DNA from: CAYSLA01 sp964431685
Lineage (GTDB): Bacteria > Armatimonadota > UBA5829
Direction: 5' to 3'
Assembly (NCBI GenBank): GCA_964431685.1
Contig: CAYSLA010000040.1
Coordinates: forward strand, 1-24,409
DNA: 24,409 bases
This document shows, in pieces, positions 14,416 to 22,755 of this stretch; position 1 is the stretch's first letter; the number at the start of each line of letters is the position of its first letter. The notes beneath the pieces were generated by a model. The model searched no databases. It was not told where the DNA came from and worked only from the letters and a program-made list of their open reading frames with translations. The position numbers and the translations under genes were made by a program.

Positions 14416-15390
14416 ATGATGAGTTTCCTCGTGACGGGCGCCACTGGCTACGTGGGGCGCGAAGTGGTAAGGCAGTTGTTGGAACTGGGAAAGGACGTGA
14501 CGGTTCTTGGCCGGACAATGCCCGACTTTGAAGTTCCGTTCATTCAGGCCGATTTTACGGATGCCGAGGCGTTGGACAGGGCACTTTATGGCAAGCGATT
14601 CGACTCCATCCTGCACATTGCCTCTCTCCCCGGAGACACGGGCGACCCGGTGCAGATGGTCAGGGTCAACGTTAATGGGTGCCAGAACATGCTTGAGTTC
14701 GCACGAAAGTCGGCGACTGAGCGGTTTGTGCTTTCGGGCAGCATAGCGGCGTATGAGTGGTATCCCGCCACCAAGTTCAATCCTCCGGACTATATGCCCG
14801 TAGACGAGCATCATCCCTGCCGGCCGAAGGACATGTACGGCACTACCAAGAGAATGCAGGAGGAGCTTGCTCTTACGTACTACCATGAGTACGGAGTGCC
14901 GGTCTCTGTCCTGCGGCTAACAGCGGTAGTCGGACCGAGGGGCAGAGGCGGCGGAAGGGGATGGCGTGAGTTCGCGGAGAAGTTGGCCGAGGGCCGGAAA
15001 GTGCAGATCCCGCATTTCTCAATGGACGAGCTCTGCCATTACGTGGATCTACGTGATGCGGCCCGGATGCACGTTGCCGTATCTGAGCACGCTGCAGCCG
15101 TTCCTGAGATATTCAACTGCTGCGGCCCGGGCCCGATTCGTGGAAGCGAATTTGCCGATCTTGTGCGGACGATTGTGCCAGGGATAGAAGTAGAATATGG
15201 TTTCCCGTGGAGTATGGCTCAGGGAGGGGAGATATCTTTTTCTATGGAAAAGGCAAAACGAGTTATCGGCTTTGAGCCGCGCTACACAATGGCGGACTCG
15301 ATTGGCAGCATCAAAGACTGGATAGATGCCGGAGGACTTGATGAGAGCGCGACCGGCAACGAGAAGTTCGGCTCGGGATTGGCCCAGTGA
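14416..15390 (+). CDS. NAD(P)-dependent sugar epimerase/dehydratase (extended SDR)
   Basis: A 324-residue Rossmann protein. TGATGYVG (7-14) is the extended-SDR nucleotide-binding loop. The catalytic pair is Y141 and K145 (YGTTK) with an upstream Ser in SGSIAAYEW. DLRDAARMHVAV and NCCGPGP are typical of the C-terminal substrate region. ATG 14416 is preceded by GGAAGGG (14403-14409) at 6 bases; ATG 14401 is in frame but contains that RBS and is less likely. An unusual GRGGGRGW stretch follows VVGPR. It is close to UDP-sugar 4-epimerase-like or related SDR enzymes, but the substrate cannot be deduced. Flanked by URO-D-like and glycosidase genes, it may modify a released monosaccharide. Confidence 0.86.
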   Translation: MMSFLVTGATGYVGREVVRQLLELGKDVTVLGRTMPDFEVPFIQADFTDAEALDRALYGKRFDSILHIASLPGDTGDPVQMVRVNVNGCQNMLEFARKSATERFVLSGSIAAYEWYPATKFNPPDYMPVDEHHPCRPKDMYGTTKRMQEELALTYYHEYGVPVSVLRLTAVVGPRGRGGGRGWREFAEKLAEGRKVQIPHFSMDELCHYVDLRDAARMHVAVSEHAAAVPEIFNCCGPGPIRGSEFADLVRTIVPGIEVEYGFPWSMAQGGEISFSMEKAKRVIGFEPRYTMADSIGSIKDWIDAGGLDESATGNEKFGSGLAQ

Positions 15391-15498
15391 CACTGCGCCA
15401 TCTGTCAGTGCAGCAGCTAAGCACCCGTATTCCGAAGCCGCACGCTGGGTGAGACTGAGCCCGGCCGACCAGATTTCACACGGAGGAAGACCAAGGAA

Positions 15499-18171
15499 AT
15501 GAACATGAATATCGACTGGAGCAAGTATCTCAGGCAGTTTGACCCGGTCTATGAGATGCAGGCACGGGTATGGCAGGATGGCATGGCGCTCGGCAACGGT
15601 TCGCTCGGTGCGCTTGCCTATGAGCCGTTCCACCCGGAGTGGGTGATTAACAAGACCGACGTGTGGGACTACCGTCATCCGGAGTTCAAGCGTCACACGA
15701 TGGCCCAGATGAGGGAGATTGTGGCCCAGGACAAGAACTACCTGGAGGAGATGAACAAGGAAAACATCTCCGGCCTGGGTCTCTACTCTTGTCCGAAGTC
15801 GTGCGGCCAGCTTCGCATACGTTTCGGGCTCGACTCCATCTACGCTCCGGGACACCGCATCAGCAAGTGGCTTAGTCTCCACGAAGGCACACTGCACACG
15901 AACCTTGACAAGCATCTCTCGCATCCCCGCATCACAAGTTTCATCTCGGCGGAAGAAGACATCATGGTTGCGGCTGTCCGCGACGTATCCGCGATGACCG
16001 CATTCCACAATATGGTCGATCTCTACCGGGTTCCCGACGCACAGATGCCCACGTGTATCAAAGGCGCCAAGGGAGACTCCATCTGGATCGACCAGCCGTT
16101 CCACGATGGTTTCCGCTATGTCATGATGGCACGCATAGTCCCGACCGGCGGATCGGCCTATGGCGATCTCTTCCGCGAGACTGTGCAGGAGAAGTGGTGG
16201 TTCACCATCGAGCCGTCCGAGGCAGTTGAGAGCAGGATCGAAGGGGAGTACGCTGTGGCGCCAGTGGCGGGCGACTTCGACATCTATCTTACGGTGGTCA
16301 GCAGTCTGGACTCAGACGACCCGATGAGCGCCGCACGCGAAAGACTCGCAAACGCCATCAACAAGGGCACCGGCAGACTGGCCGAGGAGCACCGGCGATG
16401 GTGGGCGGAGTTTTGGACCAAGAGCTATGTGGCGCTTCACGAGCCGATTCTGGAGCAGTTGTGGTATGTTAGTCTGTACAACTTGGCAACGGTTCTGCGT
16501 GGCACTCCGGTCGGCGGCCTGTGCGGGTTGTGGTTTGGGCCGATGGACACGCCGACCCAACTACTGCCCTGGATGGGCTCCTATACGAACGACTACAACA
16601 TGCAGTTGCCGGTGATGCCGGTCTTCCGCGCGAACCATCCCGAACTGGCGGACGGATCGTTCAAAACCCTCTTGCAGGAACTCCCCGGAGCGATGAAGAG
16701 TGCAAGGGATCTCTATGAACTGCCGGGCGCTCTCTTCAGCAACTCAGCGGACCCTACAGGAGAAGAAATCACCAACGGGCCTTACCGCTTCTGTCAGGGC
16801 GCCGGGCCGTACTGGTGCGTGTTTATGTGGTGGCACTACCTGTACACCAAAGATACCCAGTACCTGCGCGAGATCACATATCCGATAATGCGAGAGGTAG
16901 CGACGTTCTTCGTGAGCTATATCCAGTGGCACGAAGACGAGAACCTGTATCACCTTGAGATCAGCCAGAACCCGGAGCTGATGTACGTCAAATACCCCGA
17001 CCCCATCGACACCTTGTCGTTCCTCAAATACACCCTGAAGGCGACTATCGCCGCTTCGGAAACACTTGGCGTTGATGAGCAGTTGCGCGATCGCTGCCAG
17101 CACGTGCTGGATCACTACCCGCCTTACCCGACAACCGACGGGGAGATAGTCCCGCTAAAGGGCCTGCCGGCCAATCATATAAACCATCTGCGCACGCTGG
17201 CGGCTCTGTTCCCTTGTGGCGAGTTCGATCCGGAGATTGCCCCAGAGTGGCATGAGATGTGCTGTCGGGACCTGGAGAAATCGGAGTTCTGGCACAGAAA
17301 CTACGGATGCAACAGCGGATGGAGGGCACGCGGCTATTCCGGGATCGTCTACCACCTCGGCGTTCCCTCGTGCAGGCTTGGCCTGAAAGAGCAGGCCTGG
17401 GACTACTTTGAGTCGCTGCTCAAGACAAACGTGAAACCAAATGGCCTGATTGGCCACAACGCCGCTATCCTTGCCAACAGCGAGCTGAGCGAACGCAACA
17501 TCCAGCAGATCCCTGAAAAGAGCATCTACCACGATATGGATCCCGATCCGCTGCACGCGCCGGAGATTCTCAACGGACGGCTGATGGAAAGCGTCACTGA
17601 GAACCTTGATTGCCGAGATACGATATTCCCCGCCTTCGAGGGTCCTGCCACTTATCTGCTGATGGTGGAAGAGATGTTGCTGCAGAGTCACAACGGCATC
17701 ATACGCGTGTTCCCGGCGCTCCCGGATGACAAGGATGCGTCATTTGTCGATCTCAGGGCGGAAGGCCCCACGCTTGTTTCTGCGCAAAGAGCAGGCGGCG
17801 AAGTGGTGTTCGTGCGTGTTGAGGCTCTCGACGATGTGAACTGGAGGCTGAAGAACCCGTGGTCCGGCAAATCGGTCTGGACGCAATCAGACCGTAACGG
17901 AGCCCCAAGCGTACAGGCCGGTGACTACATTGAACTCAGTCTGGCTGCCGGCGAGTCGATCACCGTTGCTGCTTTGCAGGAGAACCTTTGCGGCTTGGAC
18001 AAGGTCGTGCCGAGAAGCGGCGAAGACCCTCAGGCGAGGCTCCTCACTTTTGATGATGGCATGTTGGTGTGGGTTGGTAAGCCGCAGCCCTCACGGTACT
18101 ACGCCGCATTGGAGGCGGCCAGACGAGGTGTGCGGGCCAACGTCTACTCGAAAGCGAACGACGGTGCCTGA
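15499..18171 (+). CDS. GH95-like (alpha/alpha)6-barrel glycosidase
   Basis: An 890-residue protein without a signal peptide. ATG 15499 has GGAGGA (15482-15487) at 11 bases. ALGNGSLGA (30-38) with a following INKTDVWD matches the N-terminal beta domain of GH95 (PLGNGxLGA...ExLW). NDYNMQ (364-369) corresponds to the GH95 N-x-N-x-Q stretch that holds the two catalytic-site Asn, SQNPE (489-493) to the SPE carrying the acid, and EMLLQSHNGIIRVFPALP (from E725) to the highly conserved EMLLQSHxGxIxLLPALP end. The FQIDGNFG block usually just before it is changed to a different sequence (CRDTIFPAFEG). It is therefore a divergent member; characterised GH95 enzymes act on alpha-L-fucosides or alpha-L-galactosides. 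Substrate here unknown. The gene follows a 108-base gap with no clear hairpin terminator. Confidence 0.82.
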   Translation: MNMNIDWSKYLRQFDPVYEMQARVWQDGMALGNGSLGALAYEPFHPEWVINKTDVWDYRHPEFKRHTMAQMREIVAQDKNYLEEMNKENISGLGLYSCPKSCGQLRIRFGLDSIYAPGHRISKWLSLHEGTLHTNLDKHLSHPRITSFISAEEDIMVAAVRDVSAMTAFHNMVDLYRVPDAQMPTCIKGAKGDSIWIDQPFHDGFRYVMMARIVPTGGSAYGDLFRETVQEKWWFTIEPSEAVESRIEGEYAVAPVAGDFDIYLTVVSSLDSDDPMSAARERLANAINKGTGRLAEEHRRWWAEFWTKSYVALHEPILEQLWYVSLYNLATVLRGTPVGGLCGLWFGPMDTPTQLLPWMGSYTNDYNMQLPVMPVFRANHPELADGSFKTLLQELPGAMKSARDLYELPGALFSNSADPTGEEITNGPYRFCQGAGPYWCVFMWWHYLYTKDTQYLREITYPIMREVATFFVSYIQWHEDENLYHLEISQNPELMYVKYPDPIDTLSFLKYTLKATIAASETLGVDEQLRDRCQHVLDHYPPYPTTDGEIVPLKGLPANHINHLRTLAALFPCGEFDPEIAPEWHEMCCRDLEKSEFWHRNYGCNSGWRARGYSGIVYHLGVPSCRLGLKEQAWDYFESLLKTNVKPNGLIGHNAAILANSELSERNIQQIPEKSIYHDMDPDPLHAPEILNGRLMESVTENLDCRDTIFPAFEGPATYLLMVEEMLLQSHNGIIRVFPALPDDKDASFVDLRAEGPTLVSAQRAGGEVVFVRVEALDDVNWRLKNPWSGKSVWTQSDRNGAPSVQAGDYIELSLAAGESITVAALQENLCGLDKVVPRSGEDPQARLLTFDDGMLVWVGKPQPSRYYAALEAARRGVRANVYSKANDGA

Positions 18172-18194
18172 TCGATTCTGACTACAGTTCTTAT

Positions 18195-18200
18195 GAGGAG
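18195..18200 (+). promoter_or_regulatory. Shine-Dalgarno that fixes a TTG start
   Basis: GAGGAG lies 9 bases before TTG 18210. The ATG at 18193 runs into a stop after six codons, leaving TTG as the sensible start of the next gene. Confidence 0.6.
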
Positions 18201-18209
18201 ACTAAGCTA

Positions 18210-20132
18210 TTGAACGGCATTACCAAGACATCCACTGGCTGGCAGATTGTGGCCGGTAATCTGATTCTGGACATAGACAAGAAGACCGGGAGCCTTTCCG
18301 GGCTCTGCATCGACGCCCAGAAGCAGTTCAACTGGACGGAGCATCCGGGAGATGTTACTGTCCGCGACGACCTGCTGCGCAAGACGTTCGATCGGCGAGA
18401 CCTTCAGCGCGTGGAATTCTCGGACGAGGGCGGCTCGCTTAGTATCAAGAAGGTGTTCCAGGGCGCACCGTGGCTTCTTGAGGAGACGTATGCGTTTGAT
18501 GGCGGAGCCATCTCCTGGAATGCGGAAGTCATGCTCGATTCGGGCGAGTTTCGTTCATGCGCCGTGAGCTACAACATACCTTGGCCGCAACCGCTGTATC
18601 CCGTGTCGTTTTGGGCGGCAAAGGACAACATGCCGTCCGCGCCGCACAGATTTGCCGAGATAGCGCTTGAGTATGGCGAGGTCACCAGCGGCATTACCAT
18701 TCCCGCCCTGAGTTCATACATAGAGTCTGAGAATGCGGGCTTACTGCTGGCTATGCCGTTTGATTTCTGCACCCCGCGCTTTCGGTTCATCAGTGGATAC
18801 AGAGACCCAGACCTGCAAACGCAGTTTGACTGGATGGCTCTCGCGCCCGGCCGGCCCGCCCGTGCGAGCCTGTTGCTGCGCGGCACGCCCGGTGCGTGGC
18901 GTCCTGCCCTCGGATGGCTTTACGAGCGGTTCACGGAGTACTTCGAGCCGCGATCTACGATGGTGGACCGGCTCTGGGGCGGACACGTATCCGGCACGTT
19001 CGACGTTTCGGTCGAGGACGCTGAGGCAATGGCACGGCTGGGGCTGAAGTGGCACGAAGTCCACGCTCACTATCCTGCCTACGGCAACTACTGCCCCGAA
19101 GGGATTAGCGAGTGGCGAAGCGGCCATGATCGAGACAATGAGACCATCATTACTTCAGACATGGTTCGCCGCACGATACGCAACCTGCAAAGTGTTGGCG
19201 CTGCGGCTATGCTCTACCTGCAGGTGACCGGCGACGGCGATGAGAAGCTGCTTGATCCTGCGTTCGATGGGTCGAGAATCCGAGATCTCTACGGCAATCT
19301 GTCGAGTGCATGGCCTGGGACGTACCTGATGAACTCCGACCCGGCGCTTCCATTCGGCAAGGACATGGTGAGGCAGATCGACTGCATTGTGACTCGCTAC
19401 CCGGATATGGACGGGATATTCCTTGACCAGCCCAGCTACAACTTCCTGGACACGGCTCACGGCGACGGCATTTCCGCCGTGAACAACCGCCCCGTCTACA
19501 TGACAGGATTCAACTACTTCCCCCATCTGGAGCACCTCTCGTCGCTGCTGCATCCGCACAAAGCGATCATTTCCAACGGCGGGTTCGGCATCGGCATAAT
19601 GAAGTACATCGACGGGTTTATGGCAGAAGGGTCCGGCTGGCTGTGTGACCACTTCCAATACTACGGTCTGGCGAAACCCCTGTTCTTCCTGATGTACGAG
19701 TCCGGTGATGCTGATATTGAGCGTATGTTCCAGCAGTGCCTTCTCTATGCCGCGGGCTTCACCAGCTACACCAAGGCTGCTGCCTCGAGCGACCTCTACG
19801 CGATGTATGTGCCGCTTCTGCAGAGGCTCTTCCGCCGCCGCTGGGTGTTCGACCCCAAACCGATCAGTTTCCCCACGGGCCTGAACGGCGGCGTCTTCCG
19901 CAGTTCCAGCGGATCGCTTGTCGCGAGCATAGTGGGCCAAAACCCGGCCGTTGCCGGCAGAACGCTGGCGGACAGGACAGTCTGTGTGCGCACCGCAGAT
20001 ATCGACCGCGTGCAAAAGGTGACGTTGCACTCACTCGGAGCAGAATCCTTCGACCTGCCTTTCCTCAAGGAAGATGGCGCGGTGCAGTTCGACGTGCCAT
20101 ACGGGACCGTAGCAGCAGTGGCTGAGATGTGA
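18210..20132 (+). CDS. Putative TIM-barrel glycosidase, family not recognised
   Basis: A 640-residue protein without signal peptide. Residues 1-240 look like an N-terminal beta-sandwich (LILDIDKKTGSLSGL, then ISWNAEVML, SFWAAKDNMPSAPHRF), as in clan GH-D and related glycosidases. The middle resembles a TIM barrel: WHEVHAHYPAYGNYCPEG, AAMLYLQVTGDGDEKLLDP, DGIFLDQPSYNF with D401 and D406 on the strand end, AIISNGGFG and GFMAEGSG with E473. D406 and E473 are plausible catalytic residues by position (inference). A small C-terminal beta domain follows (GAVQFDVPYGTVAAVAEM). I cannot assign a CAZy family; GH36/GH101-like or an uncharacterised group are possible. It lies 38 bases after the GH95-like gene and probably acts on the same substrate. 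Confidence 0.75.
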   Translation: MNGITKTSTGWQIVAGNLILDIDKKTGSLSGLCIDAQKQFNWTEHPGDVTVRDDLLRKTFDRRDLQRVEFSDEGGSLSIKKVFQGAPWLLEETYAFDGGAISWNAEVMLDSGEFRSCAVSYNIPWPQPLYPVSFWAAKDNMPSAPHRFAEIALEYGEVTSGITIPALSSYIESENAGLLLAMPFDFCTPRFRFISGYRDPDLQTQFDWMALAPGRPARASLLLRGTPGAWRPALGWLYERFTEYFEPRSTMVDRLWGGHVSGTFDVSVEDAEAMARLGLKWHEVHAHYPAYGNYCPEGISEWRSGHDRDNETIITSDMVRRTIRNLQSVGAAAMLYLQVTGDGDEKLLDPAFDGSRIRDLYGNLSSAWPGTYLMNSDPALPFGKDMVRQIDCIVTRYPDMDGIFLDQPSYNFLDTAHGDGISAVNNRPVYMTGFNYFPHLEHLSSLLHPHKAIISNGGFGIGIMKYIDGFMAEGSGWLCDHFQYYGLAKPLFFLMYESGDADIERMFQQCLLYAAGFTSYTKAAASSDLYAMYVPLLQRLFRRRWVFDPKPISFPTGLNGGVFRSSSGSLVASIVGQNPAVAGRTLADRTVCVRTADIDRVQKVTLHSLGAESFDLPFLKEDGAVQFDVPYGTVAAVAEM

Positions 20133-20161
20133 AGCAAGTCCGCCGGCCACGATTGCTCCCT

Positions 20162-20189
20162 CCCGGCGATGCGCCTTCTTGACGCCGGG
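20162..20189. terminator. Short GC-rich inverted repeat before the antiporter gene
   Basis: CCCGGCG (20162-20168) pairs with CGCCGGG (20183-20189) over a 14-base loop, 29 bases after the stop of the glycosidase-like gene. It could end the long upstream transcript. Its right arm overlaps the -35 box proposed below, so an operator role is also possible. No T-run follows. Confidence 0.4.
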
Positions 20190-20208
20190 GCGCTTCCTGT
20201 TGTATATT
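20179..20208 (+). promoter_or_regulatory. Sigma70-like promoter for the antiporter gene
   Basis: TTGACG (20179-20184) and TATATT (20203-20208) are separated by 18 bases, close to the TTGACA/TATAAT consensus. Transcription would begin near 20215, leaving a leader of about 95 bases. It is the clearest promoter seen in the window and marks a new unit after the carbohydrate genes. Confidence 0.55.
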
Positions 20209-20212
20209 GAAG

Positions 20213-20249
20213 CCGTAGGTTACGGAGCATGCTTGTCTGCACTATGCAG
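20213..20249. promoter_or_regulatory. Two 5-3-5 dyads at and below the predicted transcription start
   Basis: CCGTA-ggt-TACGG (20213-20225) sits on the predicted start site and CTGCA-cta-TGCAG (20237-20249) follows 11 bases later. Both are perfect dyads of 13 bases. The first is placed like an operator; either could instead be a leader hairpin. Their sequences differ, so a single regulator for both is not indicated. Confidence 0.35.
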
Positions 20250-20309
20250 TTCGGCATAAGGTCATTGAACCGGGAGCAACAGAGAACTGCGGACTATGAG
20301 TAATCGCAT

Positions 20310-22724
20310 ATGCCGGTGATTGCGTACACGGACATCTTCGACGAGATCGTGATTCTCCTGCTTGTGGCAACACTCGTGGGAATGTTCGCGGTCCGCCTCC
20401 GCCAACCTCTAATCATTGGCTTCATTGCCGTTGGGATTCTAGTCGGCCCATCCAGCCTCAACTGGATTAGATCAGTAGAGCAGATACACGCATTGGCCCA
20501 GATGGGCCTGGCACTGCTGCTGTTCATCGTAGGACTTAAGCTCGACATACGTCTGATCCGCGGAATGGGGCGCGTTGCTCTCGCCACGGGCTTGGGCCAG
20601 GTGTTGTTCACGTCGGTTGGTGGATTCCTCATCTCGCTAGCGTTGGGGATGAATGCCGTCACATCGATGTACGTGGCTGTGGCTCTGACATTCTCCAGCA
20701 CGATCATCATCGTTAAACTGCTCTCCGATAAGAAAGAGACCGGGTCTCTGCACGGACAGATCGCTCTTGGATTTCTGATTGTCCAGGACATCGTCGTTGT
20801 GTTGGCGATGATTGGGCTATCCGCGTTTTCGGGCGGCAAGTCTGGACACCCGGCCTACCAGATCATGCTCATTGCCCTCAAGGGAACGGGATTTCTGGCG
20901 TGCGCGTGGGTTCTGAGTACATTTATCCTCCCCAGGATGCTTCCGTTGATAGCCAGAACAGCTGAATTGCTCGTCTTGTTCGGTATAATGTGGGCTTTCG
21001 CGCTGGCAAATCTTGGAGAAATGCTCGGATTCAGCAAGGAAATAGGCGCGTTTCTGGCGGGAATATCTCTGGCGTCCACTCCTTACCGGGATACTATGGG
21101 TGTTAAGCTCGTCAGCTTGCGAGACTTTCTTTTGTTGTTCTTCTTCATTGAGCTGGGAAGCAGCCTCGACATGAGCCTGTTGGGTGCTCAGGTGTGGTCG
21201 GCGATTCCTTTGTCGATCTTTGTTCTTGTCGGCAATCCCATCATTGTCATGGTCATTATGGGGCTGATGGGGTATAGGAAGCGCACCAGCTTTCTCGCCG
21301 GGTTGACGGTTGCGCAGATCAGTGAGTTCTCCCTGATCCTGATAGCCATGGGCGCCAAGTTCGGACACTTGGGCGACGAAACTGTAGGATTGGTGACTTT
21401 GGTTGGGCTGATCACGATAGGCCTGTCCACATACCTGATCCTGTACTCACAGAACCTCTACAGTCGGCTCGCAAAGTACCTGGGGGTATTTGAGCGAAAG
21501 GTGCCTTATCGGGAAGACTCTCGAGATGATATGCAGCACGTATCGGATTCAGCCGACACCCTCGTTTTTGGGCTCGGTAGCTACGGAACGGGGATAGCCG
21601 AACAACTCGAGGCTAGAGGCAGGAGCGTGCTTGGCGTTGACTTTGACCCCCAGGCTGTCAAAGTCTGGAGGGAGCGGGGATGGTACGCGGTCTTTGGAGA
21701 CGCGAAAGACGTCGACGTCGCGGACGCGCTTCACCTGGAACACATAAGGTGGGTTGTCAGCTCAATACGTGATGATGAGGTCAACAACTCTCTGCTTACC
21801 AGCCTCCGTCAAGCAGGTTACTCGGGGTACACCGCCATAGCGGCCTACGGCCAGTCTGGGACGAAGATGCCAGCCGATATGCACACGGATCTCATACTGG
21901 ATCCATACGCCGATGCCGCCGTGCAGGCTGCAGATTTGATGTTTACCAAAGAAGAACAAGTAGCGAGGAAAGCCATGGACAGACTGATTGAGACGATGAC
22001 TGATCACTACGTGATATGTGGATACGGTCGGATGGGCCAGCAGATAGTAAAGGACCTCGGAAAACACGGAGTCCCTTGCGTGGTGGTTGAATCCAACCCG
22101 GAGCAGTTGCCCAAATTGCGCGATGGAGCAATAACTCACGTTGAGGGAAGAGCCAGCGAGGACAGCATGCTGCTCAGGGCCGGAATCGAGCGTGCGAAGG
22201 GCTTGATCGCAGTGTCTGCTTCGGACGAGGATAACGTCTTCATCGTTCTGACCGCGCGGGTCCTCAACCCCAATCTGTACATTGTTGCCAGATCGATTCT
22301 GAAAGAGAATGAGGACAAGTTGCGCCACGCGGGCGCTGACATGGTTGTGTCGCCATACATTCTGGGTGGGCGAAGAATGGCCGCCGCCGTGATAAAACCG
22401 GACGTGATGGACTTCCTCGATCTGGTTGTTCACACCGACGGGCTGGAGACGGAAATGGCAAAGATCACTGTCCCGCCAGGTTCGTCTTGTGTAGGAAAGT
22501 CACTCTGCGACATCAGCCTTTGGCAGACCTGCGAAGTGACACTGCTCGCTGTCAGACGCGCCGGCGAGGACCTTCACGCCAATCCCAGCCCCTCTCTTGT
22601 TGTTCGCGAAGGCGACGAATTTATCGTCATGGGCACGCCCTCACAGATAAGCTCTGCCACAGAGACTATGTCATCGACCCAGACCTGGCCTGACGCGCCC
22701 ACGTGCCCTGTGGAGCCGAGCTAA
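20310..22724 (+). CDS. CPA2 cation/proton antiporter with two C-terminal RCK (TrkA-N) domains
   Basis: An 804-residue membrane protein. Residues 1-395 hold about twelve hydrophobic helices of the Na+/H+ exchanger (KefB/CPA2) domain, including GFIAVGILVGPSSL, ALLLFIVGLKLDI, the unwound-helix region TFSSTIIIVKLLSDKKE and LIVQDI. Then come two RCK nucleotide-binding domains: GLGSYG (421-426) with a following VDFDP, and GYGRMG (571-576) with VVESNP. A TrkA-C domain (from about residue 712, KITVPPGSSCVGKSL ... VREGDEFIVMG) ends the regulated part. Kef-type proteins usually have one RCK domain; two in tandem is less common. Likely role: K+ or Na+ efflux coupled to proton entry, gated by nucleotides. 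ATG 20310 is forced, because TAA at 20301 is in frame upstream; no good RBS is visible. Confidence 0.9.
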   Translation: MPVIAYTDIFDEIVILLLVATLVGMFAVRLRQPLIIGFIAVGILVGPSSLNWIRSVEQIHALAQMGLALLLFIVGLKLDIRLIRGMGRVALATGLGQVLFTSVGGFLISLALGMNAVTSMYVAVALTFSSTIIIVKLLSDKKETGSLHGQIALGFLIVQDIVVVLAMIGLSAFSGGKSGHPAYQIMLIALKGTGFLACAWVLSTFILPRMLPLIARTAELLVLFGIMWAFALANLGEMLGFSKEIGAFLAGISLASTPYRDTMGVKLVSLRDFLLLFFFIELGSSLDMSLLGAQVWSAIPLSIFVLVGNPIIVMVIMGLMGYRKRTSFLAGLTVAQISEFSLILIAMGAKFGHLGDETVGLVTLVGLITIGLSTYLILYSQNLYSRLAKYLGVFERKVPYREDSRDDMQHVSDSADTLVFGLGSYGTGIAEQLEARGRSVLGVDFDPQAVKVWRERGWYAVFGDAKDVDVADALHLEHIRWVVSSIRDDEVNNSLLTSLRQAGYSGYTAIAAYGQSGTKMPADMHTDLILDPYADAAVQAADLMFTKEEQVARKAMDRLIETMTDHYVICGYGRMGQQIVKDLGKHGVPCVVVESNPEQLPKLRDGAITHVEGRASEDSMLLRAGIERAKGLIAVSASDEDNVFIVLTARVLNPNLYIVARSILKENEDKLRHAGADMVVSPYILGGRRMAAAVIKPDVMDFLDLVVHTDGLETEMAKITVPPGSSCVGKSLCDISLWQTCEVTLLAVRRAGEDLHANPSPSLVVREGDEFIVMGTPSQISSATETMSSTQTWPDAPTCPVEPS

Positions 22725-22755
22725 GGCACACTCTGATAGTCGGAGCTATTGGCGA

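Noticed and set aside
15391..15410. Small inverted repeat CACTG/CAGTG just after the epimerase stop
   Set aside because: Only five pairs with a 10-base loop and no T-run; expected by chance in a region of this size.
15049..16104. Minus-strand open frame of 351 codons
   Set aside because: It spans the end of the epimerase gene, the gap and the start of the GH95-like gene; both + strand genes carry strong motifs and it has no recognisable domain of its own.
20296..20319. Seven-codon leader ORF overlapping the antiporter start
   Set aside because: There is no RBS at a suitable distance and nothing in its sequence suggests attenuation.
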